Source: Acipenser ruthenus (taxonomy: Eukaryota; Chordata; Actinopteri; Acipenseriformes; Acipenseridae). Taken from it: DNA of 64,000 nucleotides. Below are positions 48,492 to 60,691 of the stretch, piece after piece. Position numbers and translations under genes: made by a program. The notes under the pieces were generated by a model. The model searched no databases. It was not told the DNA's origin and was given only the letters and a program-made list of their open reading frames with translations. Numbering within the stretch: position 1 is the first letter of the stretch; every line of letters starts with the position of its first letter. The DNA lies in the NCBI RefSeq assembly GCF_902713425.1, contig NC_081189.1, forward strand, positions 13,404,766-13,468,765. The letters are read 5' to 3'.

Positions 48492-48558
48492 AATAAGACC
48501 CGACACAGATGGCATTACACGACATGGTAAAGCCCAATGTGTCCGGTCTTATTGCTTA
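48492..48558. repeat. Imperfect hairpin
   Basis: AGCAATAAGACCCGACACA pairs with TGTGTCCGGTCTTATTGCT (18 of 19 bases) across a loop of about 30 bases. Confidence 0.7.
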
Positions 48559-48616
48559 TATACTTCAATGTTTAAGCACAATTATCTATAATTTTTATTG
48601 AATTTATTTAAGTTTT

Positions 48617-49153
48617 TTATTTAGGTGTCCCTCTTCCTTTCCAGGCCTGGGGCAGTTGAGGATGGAATGGCCCCTCTCCTCTCAGAACGGGCACCAACTG
48701 GATGCCTCCACCAGGTGGAAGTATTCGTCCCAGCGGCCCCTCCTGGGCGCTGGACGCTCGTGCTGCTCCCGTCTGGGTGCTGGACACTGGGGAGGTTGTT
48801 GCTGCTGTCGCGGCTGCTGCCTTCTGCTGCATTTTCCTTTTTATAAATAATTTAAAAAAACGCAATTTGTTGCTTCCTGGTCCGGCTCCTGGAGGCATTG
48901 TTTTCCCACGCAGGACACCATGTGACACAGGATGGCTTGAGCGGTGACGTAAGACCCGGAAGAAGTGCAACAACAACAAAAAGGTGCGGGGCTGAAACTG
49001 AAGCGCTATGGCTGCGCTCGGTGTTTTATTAAATAATAAAGAAACAGTTTAAACAAAAAACACAATATCAAAGAAAAGGGCTCGTTAGCCAACAAAACAT
49101 ACACGAACAATTATGGTTTCATGTAAACAATGAGGATTGGGCACCCCGTCACA
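48617..49153 (-). mobile_element. GC-rich repeat-derived sequence with an LTR-like end
   Basis: 48921-49153 has TGTGACAC and CGTCACA ends like a short LTR, without a matching target duplication. The adjoining GC-rich segment has open frames on both strands with no recognised domain. It stands out sharply in base composition. Best read as a broken retroelement piece. Confidence 0.4.
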
Positions 49154-49248
49154 GTAATATGTCTGTATATAAACACATTTCTGTTCAAATGTCCGTTTAT
49201 TTAATGTTTCGGTTGTGTAGATGCTTTATATGACGTTCCTGAATAAAA

Positions 49249-49590
49249 CTACGACTTATATTCAATTGTTTGACCTTTCATTATAATATTTATGTTGTTT
49301 TTAATACACCAGTCAAATTGACCGCTCATGGTTGTACTAGATATGCATAAACGCGGTCGTTCTAGTTTTAAACTGTAGCTTACAGTAGTTCCATTCCTTT
49401 CAACATGTTCACATCTTCCTTTCAAGTTCCGGTTTCGGTTCATGTTGAGTATGAAGCCGTATAATGCAGAAACGGTAACCAGCAAAAGAAAAAATATTTT
49501 GCTGGAAATTTTTAAAAAAGCACAGGCTGATAAGTGGAGATCAGTCTCTCCTACAGTTTTGCTTTTATAGATGGGAGTAAGAAAATGCAC
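49249..49590 (-). CDS. Intronless candidate ORF with one membrane segment, unknown
   Basis: The frame is 113 residues. A hydrophobic stretch IFFLLLVTVSALYGFIL lies at about residues 33-49, followed by a short polar part with four cysteines (GRCEHVERNGTT, RPRLC, DWC). It could be a type II membrane or secreted protein, but no family is recognised. The first and second cysteines of that part are not spaced as in a chemokine. A GTAAGC donor-like site lies inside (after NGTT), so it may be one exon of something larger, or chance. Confidence 0.25.
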   Translation of the reverse strand: MHFLTPIYKSKTVGETDLHLSACAFLKISSKIFFLLLVTVSALYGFILNMNRNRNLKGRCEHVERNGTTVSYSLKLERPRLCISSTTMSGQFDWCIKNNINIIMKGQTIEYKS

Positions 49591-49986
49591 AATCGCAGAT
49601 GACAGGTGGTCACTCCACAGTTAAATTATTTGGGAAAACATTCTGTGGCCCCTGCAGGTAGTCACTCATAACAGGTTGTCTCTCTTCAGAGGTGGTCGCT
49701 AAGGCAGGTTTTACTGTATATATTGTGAGCCGCTCATGTGCCAACCGACAGGGGGCACTCATGGTGGGCTGGAGCGAGGCTGGCAGGACCCAGCAAACAG
49801 CACAGAAGGCATCAGCTCTGGAACCAGCCTGCCATGATCAGGAGGAGATCATTGGGCTATAGGCTACAGGTGCTGATAGGGATGATAATTAAAGTGATTA
49901 GATTAGTCATTGTCTCAATTAGGCAGCACTTGTAGCCGATGCAATTAGCAAGTATCTCCTCCATCCCAGCCACATAAAAAGGCCGA

Positions 49987-50252
49987 GCATTCACTAGACA
50001 GGGGATCGTGACTGTGGAGAGAAGGACACAGCATTCACTAGACAGGGGATCGTTTAGCGGGGAGAGAAGAACACAGCATTCACTAGACAGGGGATCGTTT
50101 AGCGGGGAGAGAAGGACACAGCATTCACTAGACAGGGGATTGTTACCGGGGAGAGAAGGACACAGCATTCACTAGACAGGGGATTGTTACCGGGGAGAGA
50201 AGGACACAGCTTTCACTAGACAGGGGATCATGACCGGGTTGAGAAGGACACA
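49987..50252. repeat. 44-45-bp minisatellite, six units
   Basis: Six tandem copies sharing CATTCACTAGACAGGGGAT (TTTCAC in the last) and GAGAAGGACACA, just downstream of the TATA-like box of the outer LTR-like element. Confidence 0.93.
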
Positions 50253-50323
50253 GCTGTGCTGGAGACTTTTGCTTTGTTTTTTGAAAATGTTTTTTTTTTT
50301 TTTAAACTACTTCTGTGCAAGAC

Positions 50324-51084
50324 TGTGAACAGGTGGCTGAGTGGTTACAGGTGCAGAAGTGATGCAGTGCGTGAATGAAACAGACAGAGAGATTTGTAAT
50401 CCGTTTGGAAAAGGGCTTTATTGTATATTCCAGGTCTGGCAAGCAAACAATAATCCCCCGGCAATACACACCAATGTGTACTGCACGTGGTAAATAACAA
50501 GGGGATTGCAGTCCCAAGTAATAAACAATATGCGCCCCACAATAATACAGACACGGTCACCAGTCCTGGGTACATGCAGTAGTGCTCATGGTGGGTGATA
50601 CAGTTTATTTAGTGACAGCAATGAAGTGCTGTTCCGGCTTTGTGCTGGCCCTCAGCGACAGCTCCGGAATCATGTTAGCCGTCTGTTAATGCACAAGGCA
50701 AGACAATTACAGACAAACAAACAAAACACTCACGGTACGTTTACAGTTTCACAACTGGGGTCTCTCGCAGTCCTTCTAGGTTCAATGCATAAACCAAGCG
50801 AAGAAACAGACAGTGATTCTGTGTCCTCTTTTATGCCGTCACACATGACCCCTTGGTATATGAGTGCAACCGCCTCTCCAATCTGTGGCTGCCATGTCGT
50901 TTCCCTTCCAGGTCAATGCGTTAATGCAACGGAGTCCCGCCCCCTTTCTAGCTGGCCGACTTCCCTTGAACTCTGGGAAAGGACTGTCAGGCCAGCCAGT
51001 CCAGGGAACTCTGTTCTCGCTGCTTAGCGCCCTCACAGGTCGGGAGGTAGATTTACAACCAAGAATCATTGTATTTCTGTCACA
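50324..51084 (-). mobile_element. Solo LTR, minus orientation, nested
   Basis: The 761-bp sequence starts TGTGACAG on the minus strand and ends CCTGTTCACA. A perfect AAGAC duplication flanks it (50319-50323 and 51085-51089). Confidence 0.85.
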
Positions 51085-51190
51085 AAGACCTTTATGTTTT
51101 GTTTTGTTTTGTTTTGGTTGATGTCCTTCATACCGGACTAGACCCAAAATAAAAACTCACGGTTCGACCAAAGCTATGTTTGCCACTACA

Positions 51191-52667
51191 ATACAATATA
51201 TTCTTGAAAAATTCATGAAACACAACAAGTTTACTGCACTGTGTTTACTTTTCTTTACTTTTACACAGCTGAAAAAGGTTTTTTTTTTTTTTTTTCAAAA
51301 TGTCCTGAAATAAATAATTGTTTTAATAATTTCAACCTTTTGTTGACTTATTCTGTGAACAACCAGGTGAAAAATCATACTGACCTGGATTTGTGCAAAC
51401 TCTGCACAACCGAGCTAGACTCTCGGCAGTATTCTGTTTAGGATACAGTCTTGTGCTCCTTGGTGGCTTACACAAAGATAACAGTCTCCTTGTGAGTTAA
51501 ACTCTTTTGACCAGGCTTAGTATGCCCCCTGGTGGTTTATAAAGATATAGCTGTCTCTTATACGGTTATTTTCTAGAACATTGCATATATTACAATGTAT
51601 GTTTCAAAACATGTACTGCATTGTATTGGAAAATATAATAGGAATATTATTGTGCTATTGATAGAAAAATGCTGCATAAAACCATAGTTATATAACACCT
51701 TTAAAAATACATATAATTTCAGAACTGTTCTCACTCGTAACTCTTATTTTCATAGTACATTTGCACAGTGCAGTTCACTATACTTTTAGCATTCTTATGC
51801 CATGTTTTTAACATCCATTACCTTGGTTAACCATGTCTTTTTTACAATGCTGTCCCCTATAAACCAAGCTTATCTGTGTGTTCACATGATTTTGCTATGG
51901 TTTACTATGCTTTTTTGCATGTAGTACTACTATAAAGTTATATATAAAGGATGAGGGGAATACTGATTTCAGCATCCATCTTGTGTTTAAGTTGCTGCTA
52001 CTGCATTGGCAGGTTAAAGCAACTTCACCTGTTCTGTTAGTTGCCATCATGAAGGAATTTCAAATCCATTCACACGGATGTCAGTTATCACATTTAAAAC
52101 TCATTACCCTTTCCTTAATCTGATCACTATTAATGACCTTTTTCAAAACAGTACAACTTGTATCCACTAGGTGTTGCTAAACGTTTACCATCTGTTCTGT
52201 TTTTCTTTTAATCTGTAGGCTAAGCATTTTTATTTTCACTATTTTAAATAATGTAATACTGAAAATCAAATTAATACCTGCAAATTGATTTTTAAAAAGA
52301 CTATTCCTTTGACAAGAGCCTTGCTTATTACAGCCCTTCGATGTATGTTTATTCCTGCTTGTTTCCTCAATGTGATACTGAGTGATCCAAGAATACTCAT
52401 AACAAGCTGTGTTCTTTCTCTGAACAGTGGGATAGTTAATCAGGGAAGTGCACAAACTCTCAGCAATTGCTTAAATACAAGATAACAAAGCAGCCTTTCA
52501 ATAACTTCAATAACTCAATAACAGCGCTTTAAAAAAATGAGAATAAACATTTAGTCCTCACAAAAAAAAAAGTTGAAAAAGGTTTAATTACTGGCAAGCT
52601 TGATTTAATTAATAAAGAAATTAGTCCTTTGCGAAACATTATATATAATATATATATAAAAGATATA

Positions 52668-52743
<76 letters not shown>

Positions 52744-53085
52744 GCAAGCTGGGGATTTCCAAGGCAATTTATTACAGAGAATTTGATACCTTTGTGTCTT
52801 GTAAAACAAACAAACCCAGGACACAGTTATCCCACAGAGACTAAACAAACACTGCTAGTGTTTAGTTCTAGCTGAACCCTTTATTACACGGAAGCATGTA
52901 TAATATGACTAACATCTTGTATTGTTTGAATGGAAGCTGATATGGGCCTAGTTATGATCAAAAATAGGCTTTTAACATTAAGTTTCGGGGTTGCGGTTCA
53001 ATAGCAACTTTAAGGTTTGGGGTTGGGTTATGAATATTGTTAGATAGCTGGATGCAATAGTTGCTAAACGTTATCACATTTCACA
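51191..53085. other. Intergenic DNA with no recognised gene
   Basis: AT-rich; contains an AT microsatellite (52675-52740) and homopolymer runs. No exons were recognised. Confidence 0.45.
52675..52740. repeat. AT microsatellite
   Basis: About 33 AT repeats. Confidence 0.95.
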
Positions 53086-53328
53086 GGGCAGCAGTCTGGA
53101 GTAGTGGTTAGGGCTCTGGACTCTTGAATGGAGGGTTGTGGGTTCAGTCCCAGGTGGGGGACACTGCTGCTGTACCCTTGAGCAAGGTACTTTACCTAGA
53201 TTGCTCCAGTAAAGACCCAAGTGTATAAATGGGTAATTGTATGTAAAAATAATGTGATATCTTCTAACAATTGTAAGTCGCCCTGGATAAGGGCGTCTGC
53301 TAAGAAATAAATAATAATAATAATAATC
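53086..53328 (+). mobile_element. tRNA-derived SINE, copy 5
   Basis: Same SINE, with box B as GGGTTCAGTCCC and an AATAAT tail. It lacks the extra segment of copies 1 and 4. Confidence 0.9.
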
Positions 53329-56300
53329 CTAAAGGAAACCAGAAAGTGTTGTGCCAAGGAGAAAATAAGTATATCAGGGAAATATGCCAGAATTGTATCT
53401 ACTTTTTTAAGTTGAATAGAAATCAATGGTATTGTTTTTATCTGTCCTATGTCGTTTGTATGCTCCTTAGCGCTCTGTTAAGGCTGTGGGGGACCGTCTC
53501 AGTTTCACCTTGAATTGCATTTCCCCATAACCTTTCATACTGAGTTACTGCACACACTATCTAACCCAGTTTAATGGCATGTTACTGACCCCTTATCTTA
53601 CTTTTCAGGTGTTATTCTTCGTTGACAGACATACTTAATCACCCATAATGGCCTCAACAGTTGACAATTTAAGATCCATCTTCCTGTTTTATTTGAGCAC
53701 ACCACCATCGTATCTGTCATTGTGTTGTGACTAGGATAACAACACCCAGGCCATATAGGTTCCTCAATACTCCTATGGCTTCCCATGAAGTTCTTCCTAT
53801 TAGGGTAACAGTTTTGTATTAGGCTAATCTATTCTGTCAATGTTATTTGTGTCTACAATGCAGTAATTTATATCTGTTGGATTAACATAGCCGTGTCATA
53901 AAAAGCAAACTGCTCAAGATTGTTCAGTATAAGAAAACGAAAAAACTCCTGTAAGTTTGTGGATTTGCCCTGGAAATACATCATTTGTTCGATCTAGTTG
54001 TTTTAGCAGTCTTCATTATATGCATTGGCTTTTATTCCATTAACAAACTTCAGTAATCAGTGAAATTAAATTTAGATTTAAGTAAGTGCCATCTGAAATG
54101 ACAAGTACCCTAACCCACAACCGAACACTATACTCTAACCCTGACTCTACCCCTGTCCTCTTAAAGGGCAAGTTGGTATGCATTAGAAATATCAGCGTTA
54201 TCTTAACTATGTATTATTCTTGTTTAAATCCACTTTGCATCATTTTCTTTTTCTGTTTCACCTCCTGGTGAATTTTTAAATGTAAAGCACCCTTGTGACC
54301 CCAATAGATTTCTCAAAATGATGTCTAAACTGTACATTAAGTACATCAAATACACCTGTGTAACCATTGGCATGACACCCTGCAACACTCTGCCCATGGT
54401 AGGTATCAGAAATAACACTTTTGCATCATGTGATATCACTCAACAGAGGGGGTCAGCCATTAAGAAGCCCTTTTGAGCCATCATTCCCAAAGGGAAGGAG
54501 TCAAAGTGAGATTGAGGTGCTTTTTGACGGCCATCTTGATTGTATAAGAAGGAAAAAGAAAATAGAAAAAGAAAAATAAGGATATGGAGAGAAATGGCAG
54601 ATGAAAAGACAGCAGACATATAAAAGCAAATGAAGAATTACATACATTTAAAATAACAAATAAAAGAACACAACACATTACAACACAGAAACATCCCAGA
54701 ACAGCCCCAGAACAGCCAGTGTCCTTTCCCGATGTCCTGACACGATTGCCGCACACGCTGTCAGGGAAGATGAATCTGAATATTGCCCACATTCAAAGCA
54801 AATAACAATCACACCAATCACACCACTGCAGAGAAAGAATTCTGTTGAGTTACTGGCAAGAACAATCATCCTGATCATTGTGCCAGTGTCTATAAAAACA
54901 AGGTAAACAAAAGAGACATAAATCTGAAACCCACATACTGGACAGTAAAAAAGCAATGAAAGGATCTAACAAGCACACTGGTAAATGAACAGTAGAGCTT
55001 TTATTTTGAGAGTTTAAAGTTTACTGTATGATGGAGAACACTTATTATAATATGAGGGGATTTGTCTTTGTGGTGTTTGGAATTTGCTAATAAACCGCAG
55101 AGAAGTACTTTAATGAACTGGGGCCCATTGTCTGTTATAACTTTGTGGCAGACCTCTTGAGGATAAAAGGTTATCCAGAATGCAAGTTACTGAGGGCATC
55201 AATGCTCTTACACTAAATTTGTAGTAGACAATCAACCCTTGTCAACGGAGGAAGCTGTACTTTACACATACTGAACAAATTGGACGCTTGATAGTCTGAA
55301 TAGATTTGTATTCAATTGTGAACACACATTCTTACCTGGATATATCATGTGAATAATTCTTAATCTATTTATGATGTTTACTTATGAACCGTAGTTAACC
55401 CATACAAAAATATATTTCAGTACTGTGGATATTTTACAATCCTGCTTCTGTATTTTGTACAGCAATACTTTCTGTATAGGTAATCCTGATGCACAGTGTT
55501 GTGCATATACTGTGTGACACTTAATATGAGCCAAAAGGAACATTTAACAAGCAAACCCTTCCAAACATTTTCATTGCAAAATTGCTTAGGCAATTTTAAC
55601 TTTAGCTGCCCACCACTATCCCCGCCCCCCTGGGCATGTTAGTGTGCCACCTACTTTTACCCCTTACAAATCAAGATACATATAGCCCTTCCTTGCTTTT
55701 TATTTACAGACAGCACCGCCATCTAGTGTTCATGTAGTAGATTGTATTACAGTTACAGATTCATTTAAAACAGTAAAAAAAAAAAAAAAAAGCAAAGACC
55801 CAGTCTACTAACATTTAACCGAATTTAAAGGTTCTTAGAGGTTTTTTTTTTCTTCTAAAGCCACTACAATCAGGTTGAAATAGAAATGGAAAAACCCATA
55901 CTCTACATGGCCAATGATGTAATACAACACTCTACAACCCTATTAGAACATTAGTTCTACTGTGCTGTTGATATTTTTGCAGATCACAAAAACAAAATCA
56001 CCCATACTGAAAGCCTTCTGTCAGCTCAGGTTATTGATGTGATCGTACATTTTTACAAATATCTAGAAAAACACATACCCAATTGTGATATATTTTGGAA
56101 TTGTCATTATTTAGCACACGTTATTGAGAGTATTGGATTGTGGGGATACATGGGGGTGTCTGTCCATGCATGTGTCCATCACCGTCACACCTACATTTTT
56201 GCATCTATAGATAGTACCTGTAAAACCCCTTGTTACATTGTTATGCAGCGGTAAACTGATGGGGCGGCTCAGAGACTGAGCTCTTCAAGCACTGACATAA

Positions 56301-57200
56301 GTATTACAATAGTTGCTGAGAAGAAGAGCTGTCTGTTAACAAAAGAGGCGAGCGCTGCAGCTAGAGACCCTGTATCTATGTCTGTTTCAGAGAAAACCGC
56401 ATGTCCCCTTTGACAAGCCTGAAAACACCAGCTTGTTTTGTGTCTCCTCACAATACGCCTGCGCAGGCGCGTTTGATTTCATCTTCTTGTATCGAGTGAG
56501 TCCTGTCCTCAGTGAATCAAACATTCTACAGTCTTTTCACTGCAAATACAGCTAAGCCACTTTTTTTTTTTTTCAAATACCTCGGCTGAAACACTGTTTT
56601 TTCAGTTAACATTTCAGATCCACTGGCCAGATAATCCTCTTACCTTTAGTAAATTGTCTTGGCTTAAGTTAAATATCCCAGTTTAAGGGACATTCAATGT
56701 GAAAATAATTGTAATTTAAAATGAAAATTAGAAAGGAAGATGGACACTGTTTTGATTATACTGTGTAACTTAACATTGCATATGATTCAATCCCCAAAAG
56801 ACAATTACCTACTGTGTACATCACTTTCTTTCATTTGATTTGAAGCCCTGGAAATATAGGTCATTCTTGTTAGTTCTCATACACTAATTCAAGATGTTCG
56901 TTAATTGTTAAGCAATAATAGCTAAGAACATAAATGCTTAACCATATTCTTACAACGTTTTAACCAGTAAAAAGGTCAATATGGAGCTGAACAGTTTGGC
57001 ATGGACTGACGAGGGTTACTGCGCCTTTAAATTGAGCTCGAGCAGCAATTTGCACTCACTGTTGCAGGTAAACCAAGGATTTACGTCATAGCTCTCAGCT
57101 TCAGTAAAATCATGTTAAAATGAAAAAGGACTGTCATTTACAAGATTACATTATCCGCCCCCTAGAAAAGATAACAAGTTCCCTGTGACTTCTGCTAAGT
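53329..57200. other. Intergenic DNA between the chemokine array and the RUFY3 region
   Basis: No gene recognised. Frames at 54481-54956 (minus) are hydrophobic but lack a family or splice context. Polypurine runs occur near 54545-54600. Confidence 0.45.
56458..56470. promoter_or_regulatory. NRF1-like palindrome
   Basis: CCTGCGCAGGCGC contains the NRF1-type core TGCGCAGGCGC, a CpG motif common in housekeeping promoters; about 0.8 kb before the 57284 exon. Confidence 0.4.
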
Positions 57201-57283
57201 AACTTCCCGTGATTATTTTGGCGACGGTTGAATTTCATTCAGCGTAGACGAGGAGGAGTCACATGAGAAGCAGCTGCCTGAAG

Positions 57284-57563
57284 ATGGCGGAGCAGCGAAC
57301 AGCATCACCAGGAAGCCTTCAAGTTTCTGAAAGTTTAGAGTCAGACCTTATTACGGACAGAGACAGACCCACACAGAAAGAAAAAAACGGATACATTTCT
57401 CGCGGTGGAAACGACTGCTTGTCTCCTACTTCGGTGATCTATTTTAATAAAACATCTTCGGAGAAAGTGACTGCTGACTCTGGAAGAAGTGTCCAGTTTC
57501 GTAGCGAAGACTTGCCACTTCCCACTTTACAGCAATATGCTATTTCAAAAATCAAGAATAGAA
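57284..57563 (+). CDS. Probable first coding exon, possibly an alternative RUFY3 start
   Basis: The ATG in AAGATGGCGG has a good Kozak context in a locally CpG-richer stretch. It encodes 93 residues, MAEQRTASPGSLQVSE to LQQYAISKIKNR, then a strong donor GTAAGT, leaving phase 1. The RUFY3 exon 3 kb downstream also ends in phase 1, so either exon could be joined to the same next exon. The peptide is polar and Ser/Thr-rich, with no signal peptide or membrane segment. An ATG 21 bp upstream (57263) is in frame but in a weaker context. The link to RUFY3 is inference; it could be a separate gene whose remaining exons lie to the right. Confidence 0.55.
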
Positions 57564-58985
57564 GTAAGTATTTTATGGAATTCCATTTTATTTTAACAGA
57601 CTTACTCAACTTTCTGTTTGCTCCTCGGAAAGCTTCAATCTTGTAAAATGTTGTCAAGGCTTATAGAATTTGTTTTCATTTTCCGTTTTGCTTGCTGCAG
57701 ATACTGAGAATGTTTCTGTTGTTCTGCATATGCCTGTAGTGTAGTGTGTGTAGCCTTCTTTAAAAATGTAGATATGTGCCCTCGTTAGTGGAATGAACAG
57801 AGAAACTACTGGATGAACATAAAGGAATCCTATTTTAGTATACTGAACAGAATTGTGGAGCACAGCACTTTGGTCTGTTCTGATGGCGTAAAACAGGTAC
57901 TGTATTGTTTTCCCAAACTTACCGGTTTGTCTGGTACTGGGTTTATAAACATACAAAAAGAAGTTGTTGTGGTTGAATGTATTTCCGTGACTTAAACATC
58001 GAGTTTATCATGGGACCTTTCTGAAAACGGGTAGTTTTTAGCAGCCAATGTACTGGGGTAAATGAGATTGAGAATCGGGACTTTGTGTGCTCTGTACTGA
58101 ACTTTAAGCCCGACCAATGAGCAGTAAGGACAAGGTTAAGCGCAGCCTGTGCGCTCATGTTGTTGTTGTTGCTGCTGTGAGCAGTCATTCAGTTTTTTGA
58201 AAAAGCAAATATTAAACGTCTCTTTTTAGAGCCAAGAAATATCCTGGTAGCGTCTTCATTTCCACCGCTAAAAACCCACTACACGCTCCCGCTGCAGTAT
58301 TAAGCTGTATTGCAGATTTGACGACTAACAAATATTCTGGTCATACTTTCAAATGGTAGATAAACTGTACTTGTACTATACAATAATGTTGCTCTAAAAC
58401 AGTCACAGTCATGATGTAGGTTACTTGGAATGGGCCATTAATTTCTAGTTTAAACCCTTATAGACCTGTTATTCATGCCTTGCTGCCCCCAAAAAGAATA
58501 ACACCAAATAAGCAGGAATGAAATAGTTGTTTACCACAGTAAAATGTATTACTTTACTACTAGTGACTCACTTCACATTGAATCTAGAAACAGTGCCTGC
58601 TTTCGAAAGGAAAGGGAGCAGGCCCTATAAACATGGGGATTCTATACTATCCGTTATAGAACTGCAAGAAAAAAGACTTTTAAATTGTAAGGATATCTTA
58701 TTTTTTTTCTTCAACCATACAGTGATGGTTGATAGTATTCCTAAAACTTAGCTGGTTTAGAAAATTGCTTAAAATTGTATGCGTCCTGCGTCTCACCAAT
58801 GATAGAAATAAAACTATGAATAAAAAGATATAGATTTGTGTGATGAAACAGAAGGTTTGAGGAGATTGGATATTCATAGTACTGTAGCTTGTAACTTGTT
58901 AATTAGTATGCATCGTAAATAAGATTAACTGTAAATTTGACATGTTATTATGTTCTTTAAAAAAACACTTTAAAACCTACATTCA

Positions 58986-59069
58986 CCTTTAACTTGGCCT
59001 ACCAAGTTGTATGTGTGGACCTCTGCTTCAGTGTGTTTATATAGTATCCCCCATAAAATATTGTCCATA
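58986..59069. repeat. Dispersed repeat, copy 2
   Basis: Homologous to 31755-31832, with the shared CTTCAGTGTGTTTATATAGT-like and AAAATATTGTCCATA parts. Confidence 0.6.
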
Positions 59070-59112
59070 AAAAAAACCTGACAAATCATTATACAACATA
59101 AAATTTCTTCTA

Positions 59113-59322
59113 AGCAGTATGGAGTAGTGGTTAGGGCTCTGGACTCTTGACTGGAGGGTTGTGGGTTCAATCCCAGGTGGGGGACACTGCTGCTGTACCC
59201 TTGAGCAACGTACTTTACCTAGATTGCTCCAGTAAAAACCCAACTGTTTAACTGGGTAATTGTATGTAAAAATAATGTGATATCTTGTAACTGCTAAGAA
59301 ATAAATAATAATAAATAATAAT
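59113..59322 (+). mobile_element. tRNA-derived SINE, copy 6 (internally deleted)
   Basis: Same SINE, but the segment between CTTGTAA and CTGCTAAG (normally CAATTGTAAGTCGCCCTGG and on) is missing. Confidence 0.87.
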
Positions 59323-60513
59323 TAATAAGCCTGACAAGAAAAAAAAAAAAAAAAATAGCACCAAAGAATCACACTGTGTGTATGACAAAAGGTTAATCCT
59401 GCAAGAAACATCAGTTACACGCCCTTTTGGAAAACCTCCTCTGGTGATTAACATATGTGTAATTGTGTGGATCTTAATATACCTTCACTTGTAAGAGACT
59501 ACAATTATCCAGTGTGTGTGAGCTCGGTTGATTTGGGTTGTGATGTTGTTTTTTTTTTTTTTATTTACTATTTTTTGGAACTACCTAGAATATTGAGGCA
59601 TATATATATATATATAATATATATTTTTTTTCTAGATTCTGTGTACCCCCCATGTATTCTCCATAGATTAATCCCATAGCCCATACCCTGTCCAAATTTA
59701 GCAAAATCTAAGACTGCTGTTTGCTGGTATACATTAATATGTACACCATAAACTATGCCAAGATGCTGAGAAACAAAAGCCTACTTAAAAGTATGCTCCC
59801 ACTGCTCTTACTAGATTTTTGATCATTTATAAGCAACACCTACTTTATTCAGGAAAACATGTTCTTTTTATGAAGGAAATGCTGAATGGTATACTTTGTA
59901 TGCTTTCGATTAAATACTCTGAGTAGGGATGGTTGAGGGGTGGAGAAAGAGATAAGAGCTTTCCCAGCATCAGCATCAGCAGCAAAGCATCTTGGGAATG
60001 GTTTATGCTTGGCCCATCTGCTCACGTGACTCTGAATCAATACAGCTCAGTAGCCGGCCATTTTCGTCTACACCCAGTATACTGCGCACAGCCAATCCAA
60101 TTAGTATGATCCAGGCTGACCACGAGAGAGGAAGGTTGAGATTTCAGCAGCACTAGACTCTATTAGCATTAGTAATTCCTAGGACTGCACTGCAGAGTAG
60201 CAGGTGTTCAGTGAAAGCAAAGCAGCCTTTGTTGTTGTGGCATCGGAGCCTTTTTCTCCCTTACTCATCAGTGGGAAGGAAACAGGGGTACCGTAAAGGG
60301 AGTGGGTGATAGAGAAGGGGAGAGAAAAAGAACAGCATCATTGTATTCTTGCTGCATTGCTGGGTTACTGATACAGTACAGCAGGCTGTTGAGGTGTTGG
60401 GTGTTTTTTGGCATACAAGGTTGCATTTCGCTGCACTTCTGTCTATTTGTTTTTTGGGCTGTCGAATCGAGCCCTTTTTTCTGTGTTGTTGTTTTTGTAC
60501 CAGCTGAGTCATC

Positions 60514-60691
60514 ATGTCTGATCAGACGCCACAGAGCGATGCCCCAACCCCCACCACAGACAAGATCACACAGGCTGCCAGGGAGACCATTTACCTTTGC
60601 AACTTTCGGGTCTCCGTGGATGGAGAATGGCTTTGCTTAAGAGAACTGAATGACATTTCCCTAACTCCAGACCCAGAGCCAGTTCACGAAG
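60514..60691 (+). CDS. rufy3: RUFY3, first coding exon (partial gene)
   Basis: The exon encodes 59 residues and ends in phase 1 before the donor GTATGT. Peptides TDKITQAARETIYLC, VDGEWLCLREL and DISLTPDPEPVHE match the N-terminus of vertebrate RUFY3 as I remember it, almost residue for residue. RUFY3 is a cytosolic RUN- and coiled-coil-containing adaptor linking ARL8-positive lysosomes to dynein and acting in neuronal polarity (established knowledge). The RUN domain lies in later exons outside the window. The ATG sits in ATCATGTCTG, and the long CpG-containing leader fits a neuronal or housekeeping promoter. The start is supported by the conserved sequence. Confidence 0.9.

Larger units (their letters stand above)
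49724..51190 (+). mobile_element. LTR-like element interrupted by another LTR
   Basis: The left end is TGTGAGCCGC and the right end GCCACTACA. A TATA-like CATAAAAAGG lies near 49975 and CAAAATAAAAAC near 51145, in the order expected for an LTR. The flanks match only partly (ATATT, ATACA). It is split by the solo LTR at 50324-51084, so it is the older of the two. Confidence 0.5.
57564..60513. other. Intron or promoter DNA upstream of the RUFY3 exon
   Basis: Contains a dispersed repeat (58986-59069), SINE copy 6 and short AT repeats. The 400 bp before the RUFY3 start codon form its likely 5' UTR and promoter. Confidence 0.5.

Noticed and set aside
48617-48979. Proline/alanine-rich frames on both strands
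   Set aside because: GC-rich repeat-derived sequence with no domain; open frames are expected from base composition.
50626-51121. Long overlapping frames on both strands
   Set aside because: They lie entirely within the solo LTR at 50324-51084 and its edge.
54481-54956. Two overlapping hydrophobic minus-strand frames
   Set aside because: No family match, no splice sites in fitting places, and partly the complement of a polypurine stretch.
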